From contig NZ_BNBR01000008.1 of NCBI RefSeq assembly GCF_014656055.1, forward strand, positions 354,316-418,315: a DNA stretch of 64,000 bases, in the 5' to 3' direction. Origin of the DNA: Streptomyces griseosporeus (GTDB lineage: Bacteria; Actinomycetota; Actinomycetes; Streptomycetales; Streptomycetaceae). The notes under the pieces are model-generated. The model made no database searches. It was not told the DNA's origin and saw only the letters and a list, made by a program, of their open reading frames with translations. Made by a program: the position numbers and the translations under genes. Shown in pieces: positions 16,487 to 24,702 of this stretch. Every line of letters begins with the position of its first letter. The stretch's first letter is position 1.

Positions 16487-17248
16487 TCAGTCCTCCCGCA
16501 GCACGTAACCCACGCCGCGGACCGTGTGGATCAGCTGCGGCGCGCCCGGCTCGTCGAGCTTGCGGCGCAGGTAGCCGACGTAGACGGCGAGGTTCTTGGA
16601 GCCGGGGCCGAAGTCGTAGCCCCAGATGCGGTCGTAGATCGTGGAGTGGTCGAGGACGATGCCGGCGTTGCGTACGAGCAGTTCCAGCAGCTCGAACTCG
16701 GTGCGGGTCAGTTCCAGCTCGCGGGTGCCGCGCCAGGCGCGGCGGGCCTGCGGGTCCATGCGCAGGCCGGCCGCCTCCAGGTGGTGGCGGGTGTCGGGCG
16801 CGGGGTGCCTTGAGGGGGCTGCGGGGGGCTCGGGGGCTCCGGTGGGTGTCTCCGCGGTTCCGGCGGGGGGCTCGCCTGCCGGGCTCGTGCGGCGCAGCAG
16901 GGCGCGCAGCCGGGCGAAGACCTCCTCCACGTCGAACGGCTTGACGACGTAGTCGTCGGCGCCCGCGTCCAGGCCGGCGATGCGGTCGGCGGTCTCCACG
17001 AGCGCGGTGAGCATGAGGATCGGCGTGCGGTCGCCCTCGGCGCGCAGGACGCGGCACACCTGGAGTCCGTCGATGCCGGGCATCATCACGTCGAGGACGA
17101 GTACGTCCGGGGGCGACTTGTGCGCCTGCGCCAGCGCCTCGACGCCGTCGGCGACCGCGGTGACCTGGTAGCCCTCCAGGGTCAGGGCGCGTTCCAGGGC
17201 GTGGCGGATGGCGCGGTCGTCTTCTGCTAGGAGCACTGTCTGGGGCAC
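16487..17248 (-). CDS. OmpR/PhoB-family response regulator
   Basis: The 253-residue protein has an N-terminal receiver domain with acidic residues D10/D11, phosphoacceptor D53 in VLDVMMPGIDG, and the conserved K in DDYVVKPFD. A winged-helix DNA-binding domain ends GVGYVLRED. The linker near residues 118-165 is unusually long and rich in Pro, Ala and Gly. The GTG at 17248 (VPQTVLLAEDD) is the family-like start. It is the partner of the histidine kinase gene directly downstream. Confidence 0.95.
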   Translation of the reverse strand: MPQTVLLAEDDRAIRHALERALTLEGYQVTAVADGVEALAQAHKSPPDVLVLDVMMPGIDGLQVCRVLRAEGDRTPILMLTALVETADRIAGLDAGADDYVVKPFDVEEVFARLRALLRRTSPAGEPPAGTAETPTGAPEPPAAPSRHPAPDTRHHLEAAGLRMDPQARRAWRGTRELELTRTEFELLELLVRNAGIVLDHSTIYDRIWGYDFGPGSKNLAVYVGYLRRKLDEPGAPQLIHTVRGVGYVLRED

Positions 17249-17370
17249 GGGACCAGTCTGCCAAGGCCTCCGGCGGTGCGGTCGGGTGAGTGGCGCGGGG
17301 GGTGCCCTTCTTACTGGGCTCTCACCGTCGGCCTGGTGGGCTGCCGGCCTGGTGGGCGTCGGCCGGTGGG

Positions 17371-17538
17371 GTGCCCGGCGCTGGTGCCGGCCGGGGGTGG
17401 GACGCGCGGCCCGGCGCTTGCGGGGTGCCGCTGCGCCCACCCGTGCCGCCCCAGCGGCACGACTGCCCGCAGCTAGGCGGACTGACGGCCGCTGCCGGGT
17501 GGGCGCCGGCCCAGCGGCACCACTGCCCGCAGCTACGC
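17371..17538 (-). repeat. Dispersed GC-rich repeat, composite copy 1
   Basis: Read on the minus strand, this stretch contains two units that begin with the same segment, AGCTGCGGGCAG followed by a hairpin-forming GTGCCGC...GCGGCAC. The 32-base core at 17445-17476 differs at one base from cores at 36093-36124 and 59971-60002. The unit order and the flanking sequence closely match the copy at 59868-60070 in opposite orientation. The outer unit starts at the stop codon of the FMN reductase gene (TAG at 17533-17535). Confidence 0.8.
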
Positions 17539-18132
17539 CGTCGGGCGCAGCGCCGCCAGTTGTTCCGCGAACGGGACGACCTTCACCTCGTCGTCGGCCT
17601 TGGCGGGGCGTGTCGTGCCGGACAGCCCCCGCATCAGCGCCGCCAGCTCACCCGCCGCCCGTTCGATCCGTTCCGGCAGGCCCTCCGCGCCCCAGTCCTC
17701 CGAGGCGGCGTAGACGCCGGTGGGGACGACGACGGCCTTCAGGTAGGAGAAGAGGGGGCGCAGGGCGTGGTCGAGGACGAGGGAGTGGCGGGCCGTGCCG
17801 CCGGTCGCGGCGATCAGCACCGGCTTGCCCGCCAGGGCGTCCCGGTCCAGCACGTCGAAGAACGACTTGAACAGTCCGCTGTACGACGCGGAGAAGACGG
17901 GCGTCACGGCGATCAGGCCGTCCGCCTCCGTCACCGCCTCCAGCGCCGCGGCCAGCCGGCGGCCCGGGAAGCCGTTGGTGAGGTTCTGCGCGATCTCGAC
18001 GGCGAGTTCGCGCAGCTCGATCACCTCGACGTCCACCGGCGTCCGCCCCTGCACCGCGGTGGTCAGCCGGTCGGCGAGCAGCCGGGTGGAGGACGGGACG
18101 CTCAGTCCCGCCGAGACGACGACGAGTTTCAT
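17533..18132 (-). CDS. NADPH-dependent FMN reductase, CE1759-type partner of an LLM monooxygenase
   Basis: The 199-residue flavodoxin-like protein starts MKLVVVSAGLSVPSSTRLLADRL, the FMN-binding P-loop pattern. It contains TPVFSASYSGLFKSFFD and ATGGTARHSLVLDHALRPLFSYL, typical of the FMN reductases paired with luciferase-like monooxygenases. It would supply reduced FMN to the enzyme encoded just upstream, whose stop overlaps this ATG (ATGA). The stop codon coincides with the edge of a dispersed repeat. Confidence 0.9.
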   Translation of the reverse strand: MKLVVVSAGLSVPSSTRLLADRLTTAVQGRTPVDVEVIELRELAVEIAQNLTNGFPGRRLAAALEAVTEADGLIAVTPVFSASYSGLFKSFFDVLDRDALAGKPVLIAATGGTARHSLVLDHALRPLFSYLKAVVVPTGVYAASEDWGAEGLPERIERAAGELAALMRGLSGTTRPAKADDEVKVVPFAEQLAALRPTA

Positions 18133-19223
18133 ACCGTGGCCTCCTTGCGGGCGGCGGCGAGCTGGGTGGCGTGGGTGGGGGCGTCGGGCACCCCGGCCGG
18201 GCGGCGGGCGGCGAACTCCCTGCGCAGGACGGGGACGACCTCCTCGCCGAGCAGGTCGATCTGCTCCAGGACGGTCTTCAGCGGCAGCCCGGCGTGGTCC
18301 ATCAGGAACAGCTGGCGCTGGTAGTCGCCGGCGTACTCGCGGAAGGACAGCGTCTTGTCGATGACCTGCTGGGGGGAGCCGACGGTCAGCGGGGTGTCGC
18401 GGGTGAAGTCCTCCAGGGAGGGACCGTGGCCGTAGACGGGTGCGTTGTCGAAGTACGGGCGGAACTCGCGGACGGCGTCCTGGGAGTTCTTGCGCATGAA
18501 GACCTGGCCGCCGAGGCCGACGATGGCCTGCTCGGGGGTGCCGTGGCCGTAGTGGGCGTAGCGGGTGCGGTACAGCTCGACCATGCGCTTGGTGTGGTCG
18601 GCGGGCCAGAAGATGTTGTTGTGGAAGAAGCCGTCGCCGTAGTACGCGGCCTGCTCGGCGATCTCCGGGGAGCGGATGGAGCCGTGCCAGACGAACGGCG
18701 GGACGCCGTCCAGGGGGCGCGGGGTGGAGGTGAAGCCCTGCAGCGGGGTGCGGAACTTGCCCTCCCAGTCGACGACGTCCTCGCGCCACAGCCGGTGCAG
18801 CAGGGCGTAGTTCTCGATGGCGAGGTTGATGCCCTGGCGGATGTCCTGGCCGAACCAAGGGTAGACCGGTCCGGTGTTGCCGCGGCCCATCATCACATCG
18901 ACGCGGCCGTCGGCCAGGTGCTGGAGCATCGCGAAGTCCTCCGCGATCTTCACCGGGTCGTTGGTGGTGATGAGCGTGGTGGAGGTGGACAGGATCAGCC
19001 GTTCGGTTTGCGCGGCTATGTAGCCGAGCATCGTCGTGGGGGACGACGGCACGAACGGCGGGTTGTGGTGCTCACCGGTGGCGAAGACGTCGAGGCCCAC
19101 CTCCTCGGCCTTCAGCGCGATGGCGACCATGGCCTTGATGCGCTCGCGCTCGGTCGGCGTGCGGCCGGTGGTGGGGTCCGGGGTGACGTCGCCGACGCTG
19201 AAGATCCCGAACTGCATGGTCAC
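18129..19223 (-). CDS. LLM-class flavin-dependent monooxygenase, CE1758-type
   Basis: The 364-residue luciferase-like protein begins MTMQFGIFSVGDVTPDPTTGRTP and contains FATGEHHNPPFVPSSP, which I recognise from the CE1758 LLM subfamily. These TIM-barrel enzymes oxidise an unknown substrate with FMNH2 supplied by the adjacent reductase. The GTG at 19223 has GGAG five bases upstream; the ATG at 19217 is also possible. The two genes form a self-contained two-component monooxygenase. Confidence 0.92.
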   Translation of the reverse strand: MTMQFGIFSVGDVTPDPTTGRTPTERERIKAMVAIALKAEEVGLDVFATGEHHNPPFVPSSPTTMLGYIAAQTERLILSTSTTLITTNDPVKIAEDFAMLQHLADGRVDVMMGRGNTGPVYPWFGQDIRQGINLAIENYALLHRLWREDVVDWEGKFRTPLQGFTSTPRPLDGVPPFVWHGSIRSPEIAEQAAYYGDGFFHNNIFWPADHTKRMVELYRTRYAHYGHGTPEQAIVGLGGQVFMRKNSQDAVREFRPYFDNAPVYGHGPSLEDFTRDTPLTVGSPQQVIDKTLSFREYAGDYQRQLFLMDHAGLPLKTVLEQIDLLGEEVVPVLRREFAARRPAGVPDAPTHATQLAAARKEATV

Positions 19224-19281
19224 TCACGCTCCAGGTTGTTGACTGTTCAACTACACCTGGAGAACCCTACCCTCCGCGCCC

Positions 19282-19938
19282 CTATTCCCCCGGTGCGGAT
19301 CCCGCCTCCCGCGGCACCTCCCGCTGCGCCTCCCACCGCGGATCCCGCCCCGTCTCCCCCAGCAGCCGCTCGAACGCCGTCGCACCCTCCGGCACCGGCA
19401 CCGGCTCCCCGAACGCCCCCATCTTCCGGCCGGTCGGCGCCAGCTCGGCCACCGCGCCCCTGAGCTGCCCGACGACCGGCGCCAGCTCCTCGTCCACCGG
19501 ATACGTCCGGCCGGTCGCCCGCGCCAGGTCCCAGGCGTGGACCACCAGGTCGAGCAGCGCCATCGAGCCGACGAGCCGCGCGGGCATCTGCCACGCCCCG
19601 GTCGTGCCGTCCTCCGCGCCGGGCGCGGACCAGGCCGCCACGAGCTTGTCCGTCTCGTCGGCGAACCGCTCCCGCCAGTCCCCGCCCGCGCCGACCCGGC
19701 GGGGCGTCACGGAGAAGTCCGCGTCCTGCCGGGCGGCGAGCTTCTGGAACTCCACGACCACGTGGAAGAGGTGGTCGGCCAGCGCCCGCACGTCGTAGTC
19801 GGGGCAGGGCGTGGGCGCGGTCAGCGCCTCGTCCGGGAGCGCCCGGACCAGCGGGACGGCCCGCCCCGCAGCCCGGCGCAGCAGCTCCCCGATGCCGTAC
19901 CGCGTGGATTCCTCGCGCTTGATGTCGTCGGTGTCCAT
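19282..19938 (-). CDS. TIGR03086-type metal-binding protein (DinB/mycothiol-dependent isomerase-like)
   Basis: The 218-residue protein shows the pattern of actinobacterial DinB-like four-helix proteins: TPCPDYDVRALADHLFHVVVEF early, and VVHAWDLARATG later. The histidines in DHLFHV and VHAWD are the expected metal ligands. Relatives include mycothiol-dependent enzymes, but most are uncharacterised. The ATG at 19938 is immediately preceded by GGAGG, so spacing is short. It is divergent from the AraC regulator gene. Confidence 0.82.
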   Translation of the reverse strand: MDTDDIKREESTRYGIGELLRRAAGRAVPLVRALPDEALTAPTPCPDYDVRALADHLFHVVVEFQKLAARQDADFSVTPRRVGAGGDWRERFADETDKLVAAWSAPGAEDGTTGAWQMPARLVGSMALLDLVVHAWDLARATGRTYPVDEELAPVVGQLRGAVAELAPTGRKMGAFGEPVPVPEGATAFERLLGETGRDPRWEAQREVPREAGSAPGE

Positions 19939-20000
19939 ACCTCCGACCGTAGGCACGCTCCGCCGCGCCCTCTTGAAGAAACGCGACGTACGATCCGGCC

Positions 20001-20831
20001 ATGGCCGCACCCCGCCACGACACCCGCGGGATCGTCGATCCGTCCGGGCTGCTGACGCGCGTACGGTTCCGCCGCCACGAGCCGGCCGAGCCGCTGCGCC
20101 GGTACGTCGAGTGGTACTGGCTGATCGACTGGGACCTGCCCGAGCCGTACGTCTCCCACATCGTGCCGCACCCCGCGGTCAACCTGACCTTCCAGTGGGA
20201 CGAGGACGAGGGGCCGCCGTACGGCGAGCTGACCGGCGTGGCGCTCGGGCTGTACGCCCGGAAGCTGGCGGGGCGGGGCCGGGTGTGCGGGGCGAAGTTC
20301 CGGCCCGGCGGTTTCCGGCCGTTCGCGCCCGGGGTGCCGGTGACGCACTGGACCGGCCGGGTGCTGCCCGCGCACGAGGCGTTCGAGCGGGCCGGCGGCG
20401 ACACGCCCCGGTCGGTCGTCGCCCCGGCCGGGGACGCCGAGCGGGTGGCGGCGCTCGACGCGTTCCTGCTGTCCCTGCCGTGGGCGCCGGACCCGCAGGC
20501 CGACCTCGCCGTGGAGCTGGTCGAGCACATCCGGACCGACCGGGCCGTACTCCGCGTCGGCGACCTCGCCCGTGACCGGGGCCTGTCGGTGCGGTCGCTG
20601 CAACGGCTCTTCTCGGCGTACGTCGGCGTGGCCCCGAAGTGGGTCATCCTGCGCTACCGCCTCCACGAGGCGCTGGAGCTGGCCGGTCACCGCCGGGACG
20701 TCGACTGGGCGGCGCTCGCCGCCGACCTCGGCTACGCCGACCAGGCCCATCTGGTGCGGGACTTCACGGCGACGGTGGGCGTGTCGCCGGCGGCGTACGC
20801 GCAGGCCGTGAGCCAGGCACCCGCCGCGTAG
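20001..20831 (+). CDS. AraC-family transcriptional regulator
   Basis: The 276-residue protein has an N-terminal DUF6597-like sensing domain (residues 20-150, with PHPAVNLTFQW and KFRPGGFRPF). A C-terminal AraC double HTH runs from about 175 to 265, including RGLSVRSLQRLF and LGYADQAHLVRDFTATVGVSPAAY. Target genes are unknown; it is followed after 48 bases by an MFS gene in the same direction, and the divergent neighbour is the TIGR03086-like gene. Confidence 0.92.
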   Translation: MAAPRHDTRGIVDPSGLLTRVRFRRHEPAEPLRRYVEWYWLIDWDLPEPYVSHIVPHPAVNLTFQWDEDEGPPYGELTGVALGLYARKLAGRGRVCGAKFRPGGFRPFAPGVPVTHWTGRVLPAHEAFERAGGDTPRSVVAPAGDAERVAALDAFLLSLPWAPDPQADLAVELVEHIRTDRAVLRVGDLARDRGLSVRSLQRLFSAYVGVAPKWVILRYRLHEALELAGHRRDVDWAALAADLGYADQAHLVRDFTATVGVSPAAYAQAVSQAPAA

Positions 20832-20872
20832 ACGAATAGAGGTTGCCCTCGCCCTGCCTCATGCCGCATATT

Positions 20873-20891
20873 TATCTGCGTGACGCAGATA
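20873..20891. promoter_or_regulatory. 19-bp palindrome spanning the GTG start of the MFS gene
   Basis: TATCTGCGTGACGCAGATA is a perfect dyad apart from its central base. The GTG start (20880-20882) lies inside it, and there is no ribosome binding site close upstream. The transcript may be leaderless. The dyad could be a repressor operator or an mRNA hairpin that hides the start. Confidence 0.6.
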
Positions 20892-22325
20892 CTGCACGAA
20901 ACAGAAACCCGGAGCAGCCCTCCTCTCCCCGCCCGCACCCGCTGGGCGATCCTCGGCGTCGTCCTCGCCGCCGACGTCCTCGACCTCCTCGACAGCACGA
21001 TCACCACCATCGCCGCCCCCACGATCACCGCCGACCTCGGCGGCGGCCACGCGCTGGTGCAGTGGCTCGGCGCCGCCTACGCCCTCGCGCTCGGCGTGCT
21101 GCTGGTGCCCGGCGGACGGCTCGGCGACCGGTACGGCCGGCGCCGGATGTTCCTGCTGGGCCTCGCCGGCTTCACCGTCGCCTCGGTGGCCTGCGGACTG
21201 GCCCCCACGCCCGCCGCGCTCGTCGTCGCCCGCCTCGCGCAGGGCGCCTTCGGGGCGCTGCTCATCCCGCAGGGCTTCGGCATCCTCGGCGCGACCTGGC
21301 CGCGCGACCAGATCGGCAAGGCGTTCAGCCTCTTCGGGCCGGTCATGGGCCTGTCCGCGGTCGGCGGACCGGTCCTCGCCGCGTTCCTCGTCGACGCCGA
21401 CCTCGCCGGCCTCGGCTGGCGCGCGATGTTCCTGATCAACCTGGTGCTCGGCGGCGCCGCCCTGCTCGCCGCGCACCGCCTGCTCCCCCGCGACACCGGC
21501 GACCGCGGCACCGCCGTCGACGGACTCGGCTCGCTCTGGCTGGCCGGAGCGATGCTCGGCCTGCTCGGCGGGCTCATCGACGGCTCGGCCCACGGCTGGA
21601 CCGCCGCCACCGCGGGCGTCCCCCGCCCGCTCGCCCTGCTCCTGCTCGGCCTCGCCCTGTTCGCCGCGTTCTGCCGGCGCCAGCGCACCGCGCCCGACCC
21701 GCTGATCCGCCCGACCCTGCTGCGCAACCGCGGCTTCACCTCGGGCCTGCTCCTCGGCGTCGTCGCCTTCGCCGCCGTCGCCGGACTGCTGTACGCCGTC
21801 TCGCTCCACCTCCAGCAGGGCCTCGGCCGCTCCCCCACCGGCACGGCAGTCGCCCTCATCCCGCTGTGCGCCGGCATCGTCGTCGCCTCGATCGCCTGCC
21901 ACGGGCTGATCCAGACCCACGGACGCCGCCTGGTGGCCGTCGGTCTGCTGCTGGTCCTCGCCGGCTGCGGCTGGCTGCTGGCCCTCACCGCCGGGTCCGT
22001 GCACAACGGCTGGGCCCTGGTCCCGCCGCTGCTGCTGACCGGTCTCGGCATGGGCTGCTGCTTCGGCACGGTCTACGACGTCACCATCGGCGACATCGAC
22101 CCCGCCGAGGCGGGCAGCGCGAGCGGCTCGCTCAACGCGGTCCAGCAGCTCGCCAACGCCGTCGGCGCCGCCGCCGTGACCACCGTGTACTTCCACTCCC
22201 TGCACGGACACGGCGAGGCCCACGCCATGACCGTGAGCCTCACCGTGGTCGGCGCCTCGATCGCCGGGTGCCTGGGCCTCGTACGGCTGCTGCCGCGCAA
22301 AGCGCCCCAGGAGCAGCACCACTAG
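20880..22325 (+). CDS. MFS transporter, DHA2-type drug exporter
   Basis: The 481-residue protein has about 14 predicted helices, the N-terminal DLLDSTITTIAAPTI segment and motif A GDRYGRRRMF. The antiporter-like segment GPVMGLSAVGGPVLAAFL marks DHA2 exporters. The closest layout within the window is the 3980-5440 transporter, and the two share FLIN segments after the fifth helix. The GTG start lies in a perfect palindrome and lacks a normal ribosome binding site, which is odd for a membrane protein and points to tight control. The substrate is unknown. Confidence 0.9.
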   Translation: MTQILHETETRSSPPLPARTRWAILGVVLAADVLDLLDSTITTIAAPTITADLGGGHALVQWLGAAYALALGVLLVPGGRLGDRYGRRRMFLLGLAGFTVASVACGLAPTPAALVVARLAQGAFGALLIPQGFGILGATWPRDQIGKAFSLFGPVMGLSAVGGPVLAAFLVDADLAGLGWRAMFLINLVLGGAALLAAHRLLPRDTGDRGTAVDGLGSLWLAGAMLGLLGGLIDGSAHGWTAATAGVPRPLALLLLGLALFAAFCRRQRTAPDPLIRPTLLRNRGFTSGLLLGVVAFAAVAGLLYAVSLHLQQGLGRSPTGTAVALIPLCAGIVVASIACHGLIQTHGRRLVAVGLLLVLAGCGWLLALTAGSVHNGWALVPPLLLTGLGMGCCFGTVYDVTIGDIDPAEAGSASGSLNAVQQLANAVGAAAVTTVYFHSLHGHGEAHAMTVSLTVVGASIAGCLGLVRLLPRKAPQEQHH

Positions 22326-22346
22326 GGGGCGTCTCGCCGATCGCCC

Positions 22347-23231
22347 TTACGGCACCAGCACCAGGCGCCCGCGCACCCCGCCCTCCGTGAGCCGGGCGTG
22401 CGCCTTGGCGGCGTCGTCCAGGGCGAAGGTCTCCGCCACCCGGAGGGTGAGCACGCCCTCGTCCACCAGCCGGACCAGCTCCGCCAGCCGCGCCCCGTCG
22501 GCACTCACCTCGACGGCCGTGGTGCGCACCCCGCGCACGGAGGCGGGCTGGGCCTGCGGGATCACCCCGGCGTAGCCGCCACCGTCGCGGACCCGGGCCA
22601 GGGCGGCCTCCCCGAGGACCGCCGCGTCGAGCACCGCGTCGTAGGAACCCTCGCCGGTTGCGGTGAACCCGGCGGCGCCCAGGGACCGTACGAGCTGCTC
22701 GTCCGTCTCCCGGGCCAGCCCCGTGACCGCGATCCCGCGGTGCGCGGCGAGCTGGACCGCGAACCCGCCGACCGCCCCCGCCGCCCCGGTCACCAGCAGC
22801 GTCTGACCGGGCGTCAGCTCCAGTAGGTCCAGGGCCTGTACGGCGGTCAGCGCGTTCAGCGGCAGGGTCGCGGCCGCGACCGCGTCCACCGAGGTCGGCG
22901 CCTTGGCCACGGCGTCCGTGTCGACGACGACGTACTCGGCGTGCGTGCCGAGCGGCTTGACCATGCCGTAGTCGAGCGCCACGACCTCGTCGCCCACGTT
23001 CCAGGCGGTGGCGACCCCCGTCGCGTCGACCGTGCCGGCCACGTCCCAGCCGAGCCCGATCTGCTTGCCGGCCCCGCCGAAGACGCCCGAGCGCACGCCC
23101 GCGTCCACCGGGTTCAGCGCGGCCGCCGCGACCTTGATCCGGACCTGCCGCGCGGCGGGCTCGGGCAGCTCCGCCTCGACGACCTCCACGACCTCGGGTC
23201 CGCCGAAGGCCCGCACGACTGCTGCACGCAT
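22347..23231 (-). CDS. Zinc-independent quinone oxidoreductase-like NADP-dependent oxidoreductase
   Basis: The 294-residue medium-chain reductase has an N-terminal GroES-like domain (ALNPVDAGVRSG) and a Rossmann domain with VTGAAGAVGGFAVQLA. The structural zinc cysteines of alcohol dehydrogenases are missing, which fits the quinone oxidoreductase branch. GGGGAG lies nine bases before the ATG at 23231. It is divergent from the HxlR regulator gene, a pairing in which the regulator commonly controls the reductase in response to quinones or electrophiles. Confidence 0.92.
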   Translation of the reverse strand: MRAAVVRAFGGPEVVEVVEAELPEPAARQVRIKVAAAALNPVDAGVRSGVFGGAGKQIGLGWDVAGTVDATGVATAWNVGDEVVALDYGMVKPLGTHAEYVVVDTDAVAKAPTSVDAVAAATLPLNALTAVQALDLLELTPGQTLLVTGAAGAVGGFAVQLAAHRGIAVTGLARETDEQLVRSLGAAGFTATGEGSYDAVLDAAVLGEAALARVRDGGGYAGVIPQAQPASVRGVRTTAVEVSADGARLAELVRLVDEGVLTLRVAETFALDDAAKAHARLTEGGVRGRLVLVP

Positions 23232-23310
23232 AGCAACTCCCCTGAATACGCGGCCTCTTGCTGGGCCGCTTCGGTATCGCTTCCGTTCCGGTGGCAACAA
23301 CCGTAGGAAG

Positions 23311-23337
23311 AGTTACTATCCAGGAGGAAGTAGTTAC
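23311..23337. promoter_or_regulatory. AGTTAC direct repeats in the divergent HxlR/reductase promoter
   Basis: AGTTAC occurs at 23311-23316 and 23332-23337, 21 bases apart or about two helical turns. ACTA and TAGT arms also face each other between them. This is a plausible binding site for the HxlR protein encoded at 23370, controlling both genes. Inference only. Confidence 0.45.
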
Positions 23338-23369
23338 CTGAGAGTGCGTACGTACCCTGGAGGAGAGCC

Positions 23370-23786
23370 ATGGCGACCATGACCGCCGCCCAGCGCCGCG
23401 AAGAGGCCCGGATCGCCTACGACGCCTTCCTGCGGGAGTGCCCGACCAACCAGCTCCTCGGCCGGCTCAGCGACAAGTGGGTCAGCCTGGTCGTCTCCGC
23501 CCTCGCCCCCGGCCCCCTGCGCTACAGCGACCTCGGCCGCAAGCTCGCCGGGGTGAGCCCGAAGATGCTCACCCAGACCCTGCGCTCCCTGGAACGCGAC
23601 GGCATCCTCACCCGGTCCGTCACCCCGTCCGTCCCGGTCCGCGTGGACTACGCCCTCACCCCGCTCGGCCAGAGCCTCGCCCTGCTGCTGACCGCGGTGA
23701 AGGACTGGGCGGAGAACCACTTCGACGAGGTCCACGCGGCCCGGGAGCGCTACGACGCGGAGAACGGCGGTCAGCCGGAGAAGTGA
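23370..23786 (+). CDS. HxlR-family transcriptional regulator
   Basis: The 138-residue protein contains the HxlR winged helix with a single conserved cysteine near the N-terminus (LRECPTNQLLGRLSDKWVSLVV). The recognition region is SPKMLTQTLRSLERDGILTR. Members of this group often sense electrophiles or quinones through that cysteine. GGAGGAG lies 6-12 bases before the ATG. It is divergent from a quinone oxidoreductase-like gene, its likely target. Confidence 0.94.
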   Translation: MATMTAAQRREEARIAYDAFLRECPTNQLLGRLSDKWVSLVVSALAPGPLRYSDLGRKLAGVSPKMLTQTLRSLERDGILTRSVTPSVPVRVDYALTPLGQSLALLLTAVKDWAENHFDEVHAARERYDAENGGQPEK

Positions 23787-23808
23787 CCGCCCCTCGCGGT
23801 GCCCTGGT

Positions 23809-24669
23809 TCACCCCGCCCGCCACAGGGCCGGCACCGCCGGCGGCTCCCAGCCCGGCTGGGCGGTGTGCGCCTGGAGGCAGACGTAGGCGCGCCCCGCGT
23901 AGGTGACCCGGTCGCCCGCCCGGTAGGTGACGCCCACCGTCCAGGTCCCGCCCGGCGGGGTGGGCGTGGGGCCGGGGCCCGGGTCCTGCGGGACGTCGAG
24001 GACGAAGTCGAACGCCGCCTCCCGGCCGCCGCCCCCGTCGCGCACGGTCATCACCAGCCGCGGATCGAAGATCGTGTCGGTGCTGTTGCGCGGCTCGTTC
24101 GGGAAGTACAGCTGCGTGGTCAGCACCGGACGGCCGGGGGCCTGCAGCTTCACGTGGAGGTGGCGGGTGCGGCCCGGATACAGGCCCGGCACCATCGTGG
24201 TGAGCGCGAACGAGCCGCGGGAGTCGGTGAACTGGTGCCCGCGCAGCCGGTAACCCGTGTTGTCGTAGGCGCCGTTGGTGTCGGCCTGCCAGAAGTCCAG
24301 CAGCACCCCGGACAGCGGGAGGCACGCGCGGCCGAAGACATAGCCGGTCACGGTCAGCGGGGTGCCCGGTAAGCCCGGCTCCAGGAGGCTGGTGCGCTGC
24401 GGCGAGTTGGGCTTGAAGTAGGGGCCCTCGGTCTGCTCCGGCGTGGGGTCGTCGCCGTCGTCGCAGGACGGCGTGAGCTGCGGCGCGCTGCCGCTCGCCG
24501 CCGAGGTGCGGGCGAGGGCCGGTCCGGCGGCCAGGGCGACGGGGATCGCGGCGGTGGCCGCGAGCGCGGCGCGCAGCACCGTCTTGCGGCGCACGAGCCG
24601 GGGCGATTCCGGCTCACGGCCGGTGCCGGGGTCGTCCGGGCCCGTGCCGTACGTGCCTGCCTCGTCCAT
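23809..24669 (-). CDS. Secreted intradiol dioxygenase with C-terminal CBM5/12 module
   Basis: The 286-residue protein starts with a twin-arginine signal (RRKTVLRAALAATAAIPVALAAGPALA, split here as RR then a hydrophobic run; residues 27-53). An intradiol ring-cleavage domain follows with candidate Fe(III) ligands Y140, Y164, H170 and H172 (YPGRTRHLH). A chitin/cellulose-binding module lies at residues 241-286 (GDRVTYAGRAYVCLQAH). I recall such a fusion in Streptomyces sp. SirexAA-E, where it cleaves catechols. Codon 100 (24370-24372) is TTA. It probably degrades aromatics on plant or insect polymers outside the cell. Confidence 0.92.
   Translation of the reverse strand: MDEAGTYGTGPDDPGTGREPESPRLVRRKTVLRAALAATAAIPVALAAGPALARTSAASGSAPQLTPSCDDGDDPTPEQTEGPYFKPNSPQRTSLLEPGLPGTPLTVTGYVFGRACLPLSGVLLDFWQADTNGAYDNTGYRLRGHQFTDSRGSFALTTMVPGLYPGRTRHLHVKLQAPGRPVLTTQLYFPNEPRNSTDTIFDPRLVMTVRDGGGGREAAFDFVLDVPQDPGPGPTPTPPGGTWTVGVTYRAGDRVTYAGRAYVCLQAHTAQPGWEPPAVPALWRAG
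24370..24372 (-). promoter_or_regulatory. TTA leucine codon in the intradiol dioxygenase gene
   Basis: This in-frame TTA is codon 100, in the stretch encoding EPGLPGTPL. It suggests the secreted dioxygenase is made only when the bldA tRNA is active. Confidence 0.88.
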
Positions 24670-24702
24670 GTCTCCTCCTCGTGGGGGTGGTGGGCACCGA
24701 AA

